Assembly (NCBI GenBank): GCA_013180625.2
Contig: SNVD02013655.1
Span: 1 to 64,000, forward strand
DNA from: Boswellia sacra
Lineage: Eukaryota > Streptophyta > Magnoliopsida > Sapindales > Burseraceae
Direction of reading: 5' to 3'
DNA length: 64,000 nt
The position numbers were made by a program, and so were the translations under genes. Within the stretch, counting starts at the first letter, position 1; every line of letters begins with the position of its first letter. Of the stretch, positions 33,364 through 43,423 are shown piece after piece. The notes under the pieces are model-generated. The model did no database searches. It saw only the letters and a program-made list of their open reading frames with translations, and was not told the origin of the DNA.

Positions 33364-35220
33364 AGAGTTTTACTTTGGGAGTTGTTCAAAATCTTAGTCA
33401 AAATTTAGTGAAAATGCTACAGATACAAATAGAGTTGAGACTAAAGTAGAGCTTCATGATACTGGAGATTCTCAGAAAGAAGAGGCAGGTGAAACAGATG
33501 AACATGATGACACTAATGAAGTTCCTGAACAATTATCAACTAGCAAGGGATCAGGCTAGGAGGACTAGAGTAACACTTGTGAGGTATGGTTATGCTGATC
33601 TTATAGCATTTACTTTGTCTATGTCTGAGGAGATTGACGGTGATGAACCTAGAAGTTATAAGGAAGCAATGTTTAGTAAAGATAGAAATCTTTGGCAGCA
33701 GGCAATGAGAGAGGAAATGGATTCTTTGAATAAGAATTGAACTTGGATGTTGGTTGACAACACTACTGGGCAAAAGGTAGTAGGGTGTAAATAGGTGTTT
33801 AAACAAAAAGAAAATGCTAGCAGGGATGGAAAGCCTAGGTACAAGGCAAGGTTGGTTGCAAAGGGATTCACTTAATAGGAGGGCATTGATTTCAATAAGG
33901 TTTTCTCTCCTATTGTGAAACACACTTCTATTAGATTACTACTTGCTCTAGTAACTCAGTTCAACATGGAGTTAGAGTAGATGGATGTCAAAATCGCATT
34001 TTTTCATGGTAATTTGGAGGAGAGGATTGTGATGGCACAACCTGAAGGTTTTGTGAAAGTAGGAAGTGAAGATAAAATGTGTTTGTAGAAGAAATCTTTG
34101 TATAGCCTCAAGCAGTTACCAAGGTAATGGCATTTAAAGTTTAATGATTTTATGATCAAACATGGGTATGCTAGGAGCAAATATGATAGTTGTGTCTATG
34201 TCAAGTGGTTAAATAATGGAGTTGGAATATTCTTGTTGTTGTATGTTAATGACATGTTGATTGCATCAATGAACATGGAAGAAATTAGAAAACTGAAAAC
34301 TCAGCTGAGTATGGAAATTGAGATGAAAGATTTAGGTTATGCTAAGAAGATTTTGGGAATAAAGATCAGTAATGATAGAGATAGAAACTAGTTATTTCTG
34401 TCTCAAGGTGAAAACATATTCAAGATACTTGAGAAGTTTGACATGGCTAGTGCAAAGAAGGTACAAACTCCTTCGGTAGCTCATTTTAAACTTTCATCAT
34501 TACAGTCTTCTACTATAGATGCAGAGAAATAAGAGATGGTTAAAATTCCTTATGCGAGTGCTGTTGGAAGTTTGATGTACTCTATGGTCTATACAAGGCC
34601 TAATTTGGCATATGCAGTTAGTGGTGAGTCGTTTCATGGCCAATCCAGGTATAAATCATTGGGAGGCTGTCAAATGGATACTTAAATACCTCAAAGGTAC
34701 TTTGAGCTATGGTTTAGTGTACAAGAGGAGCAAAAACATTGATGAGAAGCAGGTGGGTTATGTGGATTCAAATTTTACGGGTGATCTTGACAAAAGAAGG
34801 TCGTTAACTAGTTGTGTATTCACATTGTTTGGTTGAACTATCAGTTCAAAAGCCAATTTGTAATCAATTGTGGTTCTTTCAACAACTAAGGCTAAATATA
34901 TTACTGCTATATAGGCTGTCAAATAAGCATTATGGCTGCAAGGGCTTGTAGGTGAATTTGGTGTGAGACAAGACAAAGTGAAGGTGTTTTGTGATAACCA
35001 AAGCTCTATACATTTGACCAAAAATCAAATGTATCATGAAAGAACCAAACATATGGACATCAAGCTGCATTTCATCAAAGATGTTGTTGCTAAAGTGAAA
35101 GTTTTAGCAGTTAAAATACATACTGAAAGTAATCCAACTAATATGATCACTAAGCCCGTTAGAAGTATCAAATTTAACACTTATTTGGATTTGATACAAG
35201 TAACGGATGGACTATTTTAG
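33364..35220 (+). pseudogene. copia reverse transcriptase and RNase H, decayed
   Basis: RT from about 33600: EPRSYKEAMFSKDRNLWQQA, a RYKARLVAKGF motif near 33840, and the active-site region LLLYVNDMLIAS at about 34232-34267. The catalytic YVDD has become YVND, a loss of one essential Asp. RNase H follows, with DSNFTGDLDKRRSLTS near 34765 and the CDNQSSIHLTKNQMYHERTK end at about 34991. Stops occur at many points (33738, 33792, 33874, 33978, 34087, 34390, 34531, 34838, 34913 among others), mostly TAG/TAA where Gln or Trp is expected. Ends TAG 35218-35220. Confidence 0.85.
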
Positions 35221-35283
35221 CTTGAAGATAGAGGTGGCTGGCAAATTACTATGGTGGTTTATAGTATGGAACACAAGTTTGAT

Positions 35284-35297
35284 CCAAGGTGGAGATT
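35284..35297 (+). promoter_or_regulatory. Polypurine tract of the copia element
   Basis: CCAAGGTGGAGATT directly before the 3' LTR; the purine-rich GGTGGAGA core is the expected plus-strand primer position. Confidence 0.65.
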
Positions 35298-35921
35298 TGT
35301 GAAGAATGGCTCAACTTGTATAGTGCAAACATCAGGATTATGTAGGACCATAGATGAAGTTGCATTGAAGTGCCAGAATGCTGCATCAGACATTGCAGGC
35401 ATAGACTTTGCGTAGGTGCACCAAGTGATGTGCACAAGTGTGCGAATTTTAGGTTTGGAAATGTGTGAAGTCATAGACTTGGCATTGGAGTGTGAGGAAT
35501 GTTGTGTAGGACCGCAACTTCGACTTTACTAGTTTTACTAAAACACTTGGCACTTAGTCTTTGACTTAAACATATATATCTTGGAGTATAAAAGGGACAT
35601 GTTTTTAATTGTATGTAGATACAAAAGAGAGATAGAATAGAGAAATAGGGTTTAGAGAAATTGGGTATTTATCAGGGAGAAAGTTTACCCAGTTTCTATT
35701 GTTTGTCATGTAAAATCTCTTGTACTCTCTTGTTTTTCACCATAGTGGATTGCACATCACTAGCAACTGGATGTAGGATCACTTTTGTGGTCTAAACCAG
35801 TAAAAATCTTTGTGTTCTTGTCGATTTCTTTAAATTTTTTGCTTATGTGTGTGCTTGAATTTCCTTGACTAATTTCACATTAAGTCACTTGTGAGTGTGT
35901 GTGCCTCTCTTCTTCACAACA
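35298..35921 (+). repeat. 3' LTR of the copia element (624 bp)
   Basis: TGTGAAGAATGGCTC ... CTTCTTCACAACA, partner of 17287-17911. Confidence 0.85.
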
Positions 35922-36640
35922 TAAACATTGTCGTATAGATATTTCAAAGACTAAAAACTCTATTGTTTTGGATATTGGTCATGTAAAAAATAGACAAGAC
36001 TAATCTTACCCATTTAATTTAACTATCTGTACATGTCAATAGATCTTTTAAAGCTTAGGTTAAAGTCAGATTAGGAGAGGATCCTAGTCCTTATGGCATA
36101 GTCATATTAGCTAATTAGGTCTGTACATGTTCACAAACCAAGCCAATTTGATTAATATAGGAAAAATAAAAAAAAAAGCTACAAATTTAAATGTATATTG
36201 CAATAATATGCTCAAAATGCTAAAAGTTTGCATGTCATGATCTTATCTGGCAATATAATAGACATGTCAGATAGCATCCCGTAATGTTTAATAAGCTCAT
36301 TGGGAAGCTTTAGAAGGCCTTCTGACGGACCAATAATGAGCATCGAATGTCGGATAGGGTTGTGGTATACAAATTTTCAAATACTTGATCATTTAAAAAA
36401 AAAATTTCATTAATAATACACTATAGAATGTATATCAATGATCGATAAAAGCCTTAATTAAACCTATATCACTATATAATCTTTCTAAATAAAAAAATTA
36501 CCCGGCACCATGCAACAAAAGGTTTAGGCACCGAGGAAAAATTAAGAAAGACAAGAATAGAAATAGACATATTTTGTACAAATGGCAAGGCCAATCAGTA
36601 GTTCTTGAACAAGTCCCATGCAAGTATGAAATCCAATAAT
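35922..36640. other. Intergenic DNA right of the copia element
   Basis: No gene. From about 36420 the sequence matches 16430 and 39350 onwards, marking the start of the B module of the proline-rich gene cluster. Confidence 0.5.
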
Positions 36641-36660
36641 GAAACAGCAGACAACCATAT

Positions 36661-36891
36661 TTATTCAAGGATTATTAGTTTAATGAGTGGAGATGAAGGA
36701 AGGAAAACGGAGGTCCTTAGGAAGACTTGCATGGGGAGCAATGTGGGTTTAGGAAGGACATCAGCCAGATGAGGTAAAGACGAAAATTCAACTAATCGAC
36801 ATTGTAGCTCAATGAAGACAAAATGATTGTCGATAATGGTAATAAAAATGAAAGGATACGGAGATAGTACATGGTTGAAGTTATTGAACAT
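36661..36891 (-). pseudogene. B-type proline-rich (PELPK-like) gene, truncated
   Basis: A 76-codon minus-strand frame ends in FSSLPHLADVLPKPTLLPM, then MQVFLRTSVFLPSSP, closely paralleling the end of the 39530-39934 gene (FPSLHHLVDVLPKPTLPTM). The proline-rich repeats between the N-terminal part and this end are missing (an internal deletion of roughly 45 codons) and the last part is frameshifted. The N-terminal part has hydrophobic stretches but no clear signal peptide. Homologous DNA surrounds it on both sides, confirming a duplicated module. Confidence 0.6.
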
Positions 36892-37798
36892 AAGAGAAGG
36901 GTTTCAAGGATGAGTCTTTTATAGCAATCAATTAACAGGGATGTAACTTGTGTAATTGTGTTTGTTTAATGGTTTTCATGTCCTATGGATTCATATTCGT
37001 GTGAAGTGTAGAGTTGGTGGATATAATAAGGTTGGATTGGTAAATAAGACTAAATAAATAATTAACAAGTAATACGTAAGTAGTTCAACCTTTCAACTGC
37101 ATTTTTCTTATCTATATCTTGATAAAGTGACAACTATCATCAACCATAGTTCTTGATTCAAACAGCTTAATATTAGATCTGCCAAGTGGAATAAGAAGCA
37201 ATTGAGAGTTTCCAAAGTTGATAAGGGTATGGACTAATAGAGCTAATATTTGTTAAATTTTCCTCCAACATTCTTCAATGAATATCTAATTTTTGTGCTT
37301 ATGCCAATGATAGACAATTTACCTGCTTCGTACCTAGGTTCCATTTTGTGGTTTGTTTGGATATTCAAGATAATTATAGACAATTTACCTGCACGTTTCC
37401 TCGGTTACATTGTGCTTAATCTTTTTTGGAAATTAATTGTATTCTTGATTCTTGTTTAACTCTTTTCTTACAATAAAAATATAATATCTAGTCTTTTCTA
37501 ATTTAAGGACAAAAATTAAGAACTCAAAAGCAAATTAAGAACCTTCTCTTTTTTATTAATAAATACTTATATTACAATCAACAATAATTGGAACTATCCC
37601 TTTCATATACAAACATCTGGTAAAACTATCTGATAAAACTATGTAATGAGCTAATTAATACTGCTCACAAACTTAGCCAAAAGAACGACAACCAATAAAG
37701 ATAGAGCTTCAAATTCAACGATAAAAAATTGATTGGAAGTTTCATATAGTCCCTAATGACATTGAGGTACCCTATACAATCAATATGCATGAAGTTAT

Positions 37799-37850
<52 letters not shown>

Positions 37851-38065
37851 GCAAAGCCAACTAATTAATAACTTAGTAAAGCTTGGAAACTTACTAAAAT
37901 ATATATATTGATAATAAACAAATAAAGAACACCGCTCTCGATTCTCATATGTAAAATTAACTATCACAAAGAACTAAAAGGCTCAGATAGTTGCTAATGA
38001 AAAATTAAAAAAAGGCGCTAGCGATATGGGCATTTAGCTAGCAATCAACATGGAAATCATGATGG
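36892..38065. repeat. Intergenic spacer of module B-A, duplicated twice elsewhere
   Basis: Inverted copy at 14543-15530; direct copy at about 40850-41032 + 41484-41712. No gene. It contains two similar TAGACAATTTACCTGC segments (37312 and 37377) and a (TA)n(CA)n microsatellite at 37798-37848. Confidence 0.65.
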
Positions 38066-38602
38066 TTAAATTGAAGGGCTTTGGGTTGAAAGACTAGGAA
38101 ATTGAGGCATGTTTGGTAGAGGTGGCAAAGTGACCCTTGGGAGAGAAGGCATGGGAGGCATTGTAGGAGGTGGCATAGCGACCTTTGGAAGTCTAGGCAT
38201 GGGAGGCATAGTAGTTGGTGGCATAACGACCTTTAGAAGTCTAGGCATTGGAGGCATGCTGGGAAATGGTGGCACAGAGACCTTTGGAACTCTAGGCATA
38301 GGAGGCATACTATGAAATGGTGTTATAGAGACCTTTGTAACTCTAGGCATTGGAGGCATGCTAGGAACTGGTGGCATAGATTCTTTTGTGGAGGAAAATG
38401 AGGGCATTGTAGGGTGTGGCAATGGAGGTAGTGAAGGCAAAGGTGGCAAAGCTTTACGCAAATTTGGAATCCCAGGCCAATGTGGCATGGGAGGTAAAAA
38501 TGACATTTGCATAAATAGGTTACGAGCGGCTAGCCCAACATCCATGGATGAAAATGTCAAAGCAACAAAGAAAGCAAAGATGACATATTTGCTAGAAGCC
38601 AT
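38066..38602 (-). CDS. Secreted proline-rich repeat protein A (178 aa)
   Basis: A single-exon minus-strand gene, ATG at 38602, stop at 38066. The first 27 residues form a clear signal peptide (hydrophobic core VIFAFFVALTFSSMDVGLA, cut expected near LAA-RN), so the product should enter the cell wall. The mature part is about 30% proline, with an N-terminal PPMPHWPGIPNL segment and then five repeats of 16-17 residues, consensus SMPPMPRvPKVsvPP(F/T)P, ending PQFPSLSTQSPSI. No Cys, no transmembrane segment. It resembles short plant cell-wall/hydroxyproline-rich proteins of the PELPK or PRP kind but has Met in place of Glu. TATA box TATATAAA at 38678-38685 lies 76 bp upstream. Broken relatives at 14244-14542 and 49109-49438 show that this is the surviving member of a cluster. 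No function is known from sequence. Confidence 0.85.
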   Translation of the reverse strand: MASSKYVIFAFFVALTFSSMDVGLAARNLFMQMSFLPPMPHWPGIPNLRKALPPLPSLPPLPHPTMPSFSSTKESMPPVPSMPPMPRVTKVSITPFHSMPPMPRVPKVSVPPFPSMPPMPRLLKVVMPPTTMPPMPRLPKVAMPPPTMPPMPSLPRVTLPPLPNMPQFPSLSTQSPSI

Positions 38603-38677
38603 TCTTATTTAATCATCAAACAATGATATATATTTTCTTTTGAAATTTGCATTGTGAAATGCAGGACTAGTGTTGGG

Positions 38678-38685
38678 TTTATATA
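38678..38685 (-). promoter_or_regulatory. TATA box of proline-rich gene A
   Basis: TATATAAA on the minus strand, inside a 15-base segment (GTGTTGGGTTTATAT on the plus strand) that is kept exactly upstream of the paralog A' (49536-49550). Spacing to the ATG is 76 bp here. Confidence 0.7.
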
Positions 38686-38689
38686 GCTA

Positions 38690-39500
38690 TAGAAAAGTAA
38701 GAACCTTGTAACATTTGTATGGTTAGAAATCCCTTGCAAACATTTTTTATATTATTAGTTGACCATCAAATCCTATCCGAGGACACCAGAAAAATTGCAT
38801 CAAAGGTTTTGTGAACCATATGAGTTTCAATTTTAATTTACTAGATTTGGATATTTACATGTGTTTCTGATCTTCTAATCAAAAGTCCTCGACACCAGTT
38901 AGGAACATTTTAATTTAATAATCTATAGCGAGCTTGTTCATGAAAATGTCAAATGTAGATTTCCAGAAATGTAATGTAATTAAACAACTTTAAATAAAAA
39001 ATATGTATGAAATTATTAATTTGGAATTATTATTCATGGCTTTTTTATATATTTTTTTTATTATTATATGCTTTGATTTCTTGGATTTTTAGTTGCTTGT
39101 CTTTTACCCATCATTGGAAAAATTGATTGTGCTTGCACTCCTTTGTTTTTACTTAGCCAATTTTAATAAATATCGAAAAAAATTCAGAATTGTATCCTAT
39201 GCATGCATGTTAATGTGAGTGTTGAGAGCTTAATTTATGGCAATGTCGACGACCAAGCTAATTAACTCGATCAATATACTAATGTAATTGTAATTGTAAT
39301 TAAGAACCTCAATCACATTAACATATATATACATATATCACATCATTATATTTTGTAATCTTTTTATAGAACAAACTCTGACGGAACAAAAGTTTAGGTA
39401 GCACCATAGCAATTAAACAAGACAAATATATAAGAACACGCAACATATAGTACAAATGGCAATGCCAAGCATGAAAACAAATAACAAGATATAGGGTAAC
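38690..39500. other. Intergenic DNA between genes A and B'
   Basis: The left part (38690-38990) matches 49560-49700 upstream of A'. The right part (39050-39500) matches 16140-16640 and 36400-36640. No gene. Confidence 0.55.
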
Positions 39501-39529
39501 TATTACATTAATTAGTAGTTCAAGGATTT

Positions 39530-39934
39530 TTAGTTGGATGAGTAGGGATGAAGGAAAAAAAAAGAGAGGTCCTTAGGAAGACTTGGCATTGTGGGCAATG
39601 TGGGTTTAGGAAGGACATCAACCAAATGATGTAAAGATGGGAATTGATCAGACATCTTAGGTAGCGCAGGCAATTTTGGTTTTGGGATGTGAAGCACAGG
39701 TGGCAATTCAACCTTAGGTAGCGATGGCGACGATGGCAATTGAGGCTTAGGGATCTTTGGCAATGCTAACTCCAGAGGATGGCGAGCACTAACAAAATTA
39801 TCATTGTTGTTCATTGAAGAAAAAAATGATAAGTACAAATGGTAATATGAATGAGGGTATACAGAGATATGACATGGTTGAAAATATTGACAAGAACTAT
39901 GGTTCAAGAATGAGTTATTGTTAATTTGTACCAA
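39530..39934 (-). CDS. PELPK-like proline-rich protein B' (134 aa), possibly degraded at its N terminus
   Basis: Open minus-strand frame. From about residue 50 it reads SARHPLELALPKIPKPQLP, then PSLPKVELPP, HIPKPKLPALP, VLPKPTLPTM and SLPKDL. PK.(E/K/Q)LP repeats of this type define plant PELPK/PRP cell-wall proteins. Residues 25-45 (YYHLYLSFFSSM) occupy the signal-peptide position but are weakly hydrophobic, so secretion is doubtful; the start Met (39934) may not be the ancestral one. The tail (FFFLHPYSSN) departs from the repeat. It is the best preserved of three B copies. It could be a recent pseudogene that still happens to be open. Confidence 0.55.
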   Translation of the reverse strand: MVQINNNSFLNHSSCQYFQPCHISVYPHSYYHLYLSFFSSMNNNDNFVSARHPLELALPKIPKPQLPSSPSLPKVELPPVLHIPKPKLPALPKMSDQFPSLHHLVDVLPKPTLPTMPSLPKDLSFFFLHPYSSN

Positions 39935-39959
39935 CTAGTAAAGAGGGAGGAAATTATTT

Positions 39960-41032
39960 AATTTTGTTTATTTAATGGTTTTGGCATGCTATGGGCTTTT
40001 AAAGATGTGCGAAGCGGAGACTATATAGATATAAAAAGGTTCGATGGGTAGATATTAGATTAGCAAACAATATACATAACCAACAAGCTATATGAAGGTT
40101 GGGTTTGTGAGAAATATGGCTAATTAGTTCAAGCTATCAACTATATTTCCTTCATTATAAATCCTAAAAAAAATGGAAACTATTATCAACCAAAGATGTA
40201 TATAATTTTCTTGATATAAACAACTTAATATTTGAACCACCAAGGGCACTAAGAAACAGTTACGGGCTAATTGTTTTTTGGTCTAAGAATTTAACTTATT
40301 CTCAGACTTCGGATCTTTTTAAGATGTTAATTCTTTTAATTCAAGACTTAATCTAAGATACTTACATCGGAATGGAAAAAGTAAAGGTTAAAATATTTAG
40401 TTTTCTATCTAAATGGTTCATATCACCTCAATTTTCAAAAATACTCCTATCTAATCGATTTATTACCTTTTATACAATATATTTGAATAATATATATAAA
40501 ATTACACTATAAATTATTATTTTATTGATTTAGAAAAAAATAATTTATAGTATAAATTAAAATATTTAAAATTATAAATATTTTAATACTTAAAAAAAAG
40601 GTGAAAAGAAGATCAAACAGTAAGGAGATATACGTGTGTGTGTGTGTGTGTAAAACTAATAATTTTAGACATTTTAATTCAGATGTGAAACTAAAAAGCC
40701 AAACATATATTTGTATTCAGATATATTCAAACATCAATTTAATTCAGATCAATTTAGATTTCAGATTAAAAAAATCATCCCTTTAATTAAGAGCTTCCAA
40801 AGGTGGTGAGGTTACAGACTAATGGAAATAAAAATCGTTAATATTTAATCCAATATAATTGAAAATAATTGTTTATGCATATGCCAAATTTAGACAATTA
40901 ACCTGCATGTTATCTAGATTCCATTGTGGTCTATTTGGATATTCAAGGTAATTATAGACAATTTACATGAATGCTTTTTTTGGAAATTAAAGATATTCTT
41001 GATTATGGTTCAAATCCTATAATAAAAAATAT
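39960..41032. other. Intergenic DNA of the B'-A' module
   Basis: No gene. From about 40850 it follows 37280-37470 base by base with gaps (shared TATTCAAG.TAATTATAGACAATTTAC). A (TG)n tract lies at 40632-40650. Confidence 0.55.
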
Positions 41033-41474
41033 GGGTGGGCTATATGAACCCCGTAAGCCCTCTTTACACCCTTTTTCTATGTACACCCACTTAAAAAATA
41101 AAAAAATAAAAACCTAAAGTTTTTCTTAAACATATGAAAATATTTAAAAACAACATATATAATCCATGCAAAATTAATACATTAATGTTTATACTTGAAA
41201 AAGTATAAATAAAACACAAAATTTTATTAAAAATTAATGAAACAAGTCATTTTTTAAATTATTTTATTGATAAATCATATAGTTTGATAATATTTTTTTT
41301 AGAATAATTTCCAATTAAATACAATATGCAATTGGATCCTATTGAATTTATGAAGTTATTTATAATTTCTTTCATTTTTTCGGACGAAATATTAACTATT
41401 AGAATTTTAAAATAATGAGTGCCTTTAGAGAACGGGTGTGAAAAGCGTTTTAAGGGGTTCTTATAACCCAACAC
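41033..41474. mobile_element. MITE with long inverted ends and 9-bp TSD (Mutator-like)
   Basis: A 442-bp insertion. The left end GGGTGGGCTATATGAACCCC and the right end GGGGTTCTTATAACCCAACAC are inverted, with similarity extending about 38 bp inward (to ...TTTACACCC / GGGTGTGAAA...). It is flanked by AAAAAATAT at 41024-41032 and 41475-41483. The paralogous spacer at about 37469-37490 (ACAATAAAAATATAATATCTAG) is the empty site, proving insertion. The 9-bp duplication suggests Mutator-type mobilisation. No coding capacity. Confidence 0.85.
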
Positions 41475-41483
41475 AAAAAATAT

Positions 41484-41717
41484 AATGTTTAGTCTTTTAT
41501 AATTTAAGGATAAAATTTAAGAGCTTAAAGGCAAAATAAAAGCCATCTCTTATGTAATAAGTACTCGTAATTCAATCAATAACTCATATTACAATCAATA
41601 AAATTAAAACTATCACATCAATACAAAAACATGGTATAAACTATATAATGAACTAATGGTCCTGCTCACAAACTTAGCCAAAAGAACAATAACAAATAAA
41701 GAAACACTACTTCAAAC
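41484..41717. repeat. Module spacer left of the SIRE-1 insertion
   Basis: Direct match to about 37486-37712 (for example CTGCTCACAAACTTAGCCAAAAGAAC). It ends in CAAAC, the target duplication of the next element. Confidence 0.65.
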
Positions 41718-43368
41718 TGTTAGCCCTAAGGCTACATGATAATTTTGATGATAACAATACACATTGATTAATTGAGATTTACTAACATGTTTATTTATGT
41801 GCAAGAATAAGATCATTGAAATAATTTTAAAATCAAGAAGAGGCTTATTAAAATGAAGTGTTGAAGCTTAGGAGAAGACTACATGTTAAAGGCATCAAAG
41901 TTTAATTACAAGGTTTGATTCAAGGAATGTGATATATGAGCAATGTTCTATCAATTGGTCATATATTTCTCTACAAATGTCCAAATAATTTGATTCTTGA
42001 GCCTTTGGAAAAATTGCTCAATTTATAACATTTCATATGTTTTAAAGAAATTCAAATTTTAAGTGCAAGATCGTCCAAATCATCATGCAAAGTGAAAGAC
42101 AAATGGAAGCAGCTGACATGAGCACCGAATACTCTTTTGGATATATCTTGAGGTAGAAAAATCAAAATGACTTGATTCTTGTGGCATTAGAAAGATGACT
42201 TAATGGGGCACATTTGATATGTTTTGAAGAAATTCAAATTTCAAATGGAAGACCGACATAATTGACATGCAATTCGGTGGACTGACACAGAGAAGAAAAT
42301 TCAACTCACATAAGCACCGAATGGTGTTTTGGCTATATCTTAAGATAGAGATATCCAATTGCTTTGATTCTTAATGTTTTGGAAAGCTTATTCAAATATG
42401 AAGATCTTTTATGTTTTGAAAAAATTCAAATTTCAAATGGAAGGCTGACAGAATTATCATTCAAGTCAGTGGACAGACACATGGAAGAAAAATCAAGTCA
42501 CTTGAGCACCGAATGGTGTTTTGGCCATATCTTGAGCTACAGATATCCAAATGACTTGGTTCTTGATGCATTGGAAAGCTTATTCAAATGTGCAGATTTT
42601 TATGTTTTACAGATTTTCAAATTTCAAACGGAACATTGACAAAAATGGCAGACAAAATTACGATTTTTATGGTGGACAGAAAATTTGGAGATGGTGTCTT
42701 CACTTGATTAAGTTCATCTCATTTGCCTATAAAAGGAGCCATTCTCCCATGCATTCAACAAGTGCAAGAGAAGCATTTTATCAAGCAAAAAAGCAAAGAG
42801 AAATATCAAGTTTATAGAGCTTTTATATTCTTTATCTACTCTTTGAAGAGAGTTGTACTTTTGTTGTAAAAACTTTTCTTTGTTCTTATATTGGGTGAGA
42901 GTGAGATCTTCTTGTAAAGGATAAAAGATATCCTTGAGAGAACTCTTTTCTTGGTGAGGTTGTTCATCAAGAAGAACTCTTGGTGTGGTGTTATCAAGAG
43001 TTGAAGAAAAAAAGTCTTGGTGAAGTTGTTCATCAAGCAAGTTGTAAAGTATTCTACAACTTAGTGGAAAGCCTAGCTTGTGGAGGAGCTAGGAGCCCGT
43101 GGACGTAGGCAAGGTTTGCCGAACCACGTAAATTGAGTTTGCACTCTCTCTATCCCTATACTCTTTACATTTAATTGCACTTGAGATTTTTTATTATTGC
43201 TATTCTCTTGATTGCATCTTAGACAACTTCTATTTTCATCTTCTTCACTTCTATTCTCAAAAGAAAAAGTGAAATAATTTTTATCTTTCAAGAAAAGTTT
43301 TATAAATTCGTTTTGATAAATAAAACCCAATTCACCCCCCCTCTTGGGTTGTCATACCTGGGTCAACA
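41718..43368 (+). repeat. 5' LTR of SIRE-1 (1651 bp)
   Basis: TGTTAGCCCTAAGG ... CTGGGTCAACA. The U3 part is made of four diverged units of about 190 bp. TATA box TATAAAAG at 42728-42735. Confidence 0.9.
42728..42735 (+). promoter_or_regulatory. TATA box of the SIRE-1 5' LTR
   Basis: TATAAAAG within GCCTATAAAAGGAGCC, kept in all five LTRs of this family in the window (42728, 48325, 50733, 57459, and 24189 on the minus strand). Confidence 0.75.
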
Positions 43369-43370
43369 AG

Positions 43371-43382
43371 TGGTATCAGAGC
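43371..43382 (+). promoter_or_regulatory. SIRE-1 primer binding site
   Basis: TGGTATCAGAGC, complementary to the 3' end of initiator tRNA-Met, two bases after the LTR. Confidence 0.9.
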
Positions 43383-43423
43383 AAGGTTGCTCATTTTTTT
43401 TAAATCTTAACTGATTTTGAGCT

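Larger units (their letters stand above)
17287..35921 (+). mobile_element. Ty1/copia element (Tork-like), old, carrying two nested CACTA insertions
   Basis: Two similar LTRs starting TGTGAAGAATG and ending CATAACA / CACAACA enclose a primer binding site, gag-pol in the copia order (protease, integrase, RT, RNase H) and a polypurine tract. Removing CACTA-1 (19598-28554) and CACTA-2 (29089-33360) leaves about 5.4 kb, normal for copia. The flanks are CAAAT and TAAAC, not a clean duplication, so the TSD has decayed or the element has recombined. All coding parts have stops. Confidence 0.85.

Noticed and set aside
17287..35921. Clean target duplication for the old copia element
   Set aside because: The flanks CAAAT and TAAAC share only the central AAA, so no duplication is claimed.
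42364..42817. Repeated frames in all SIRE LTRs (for example 42364-42639, 50416-50712)
   Set aside because: They lie in U3 repeats of the LTRs and are broken differently in each copy; no protein similarity.
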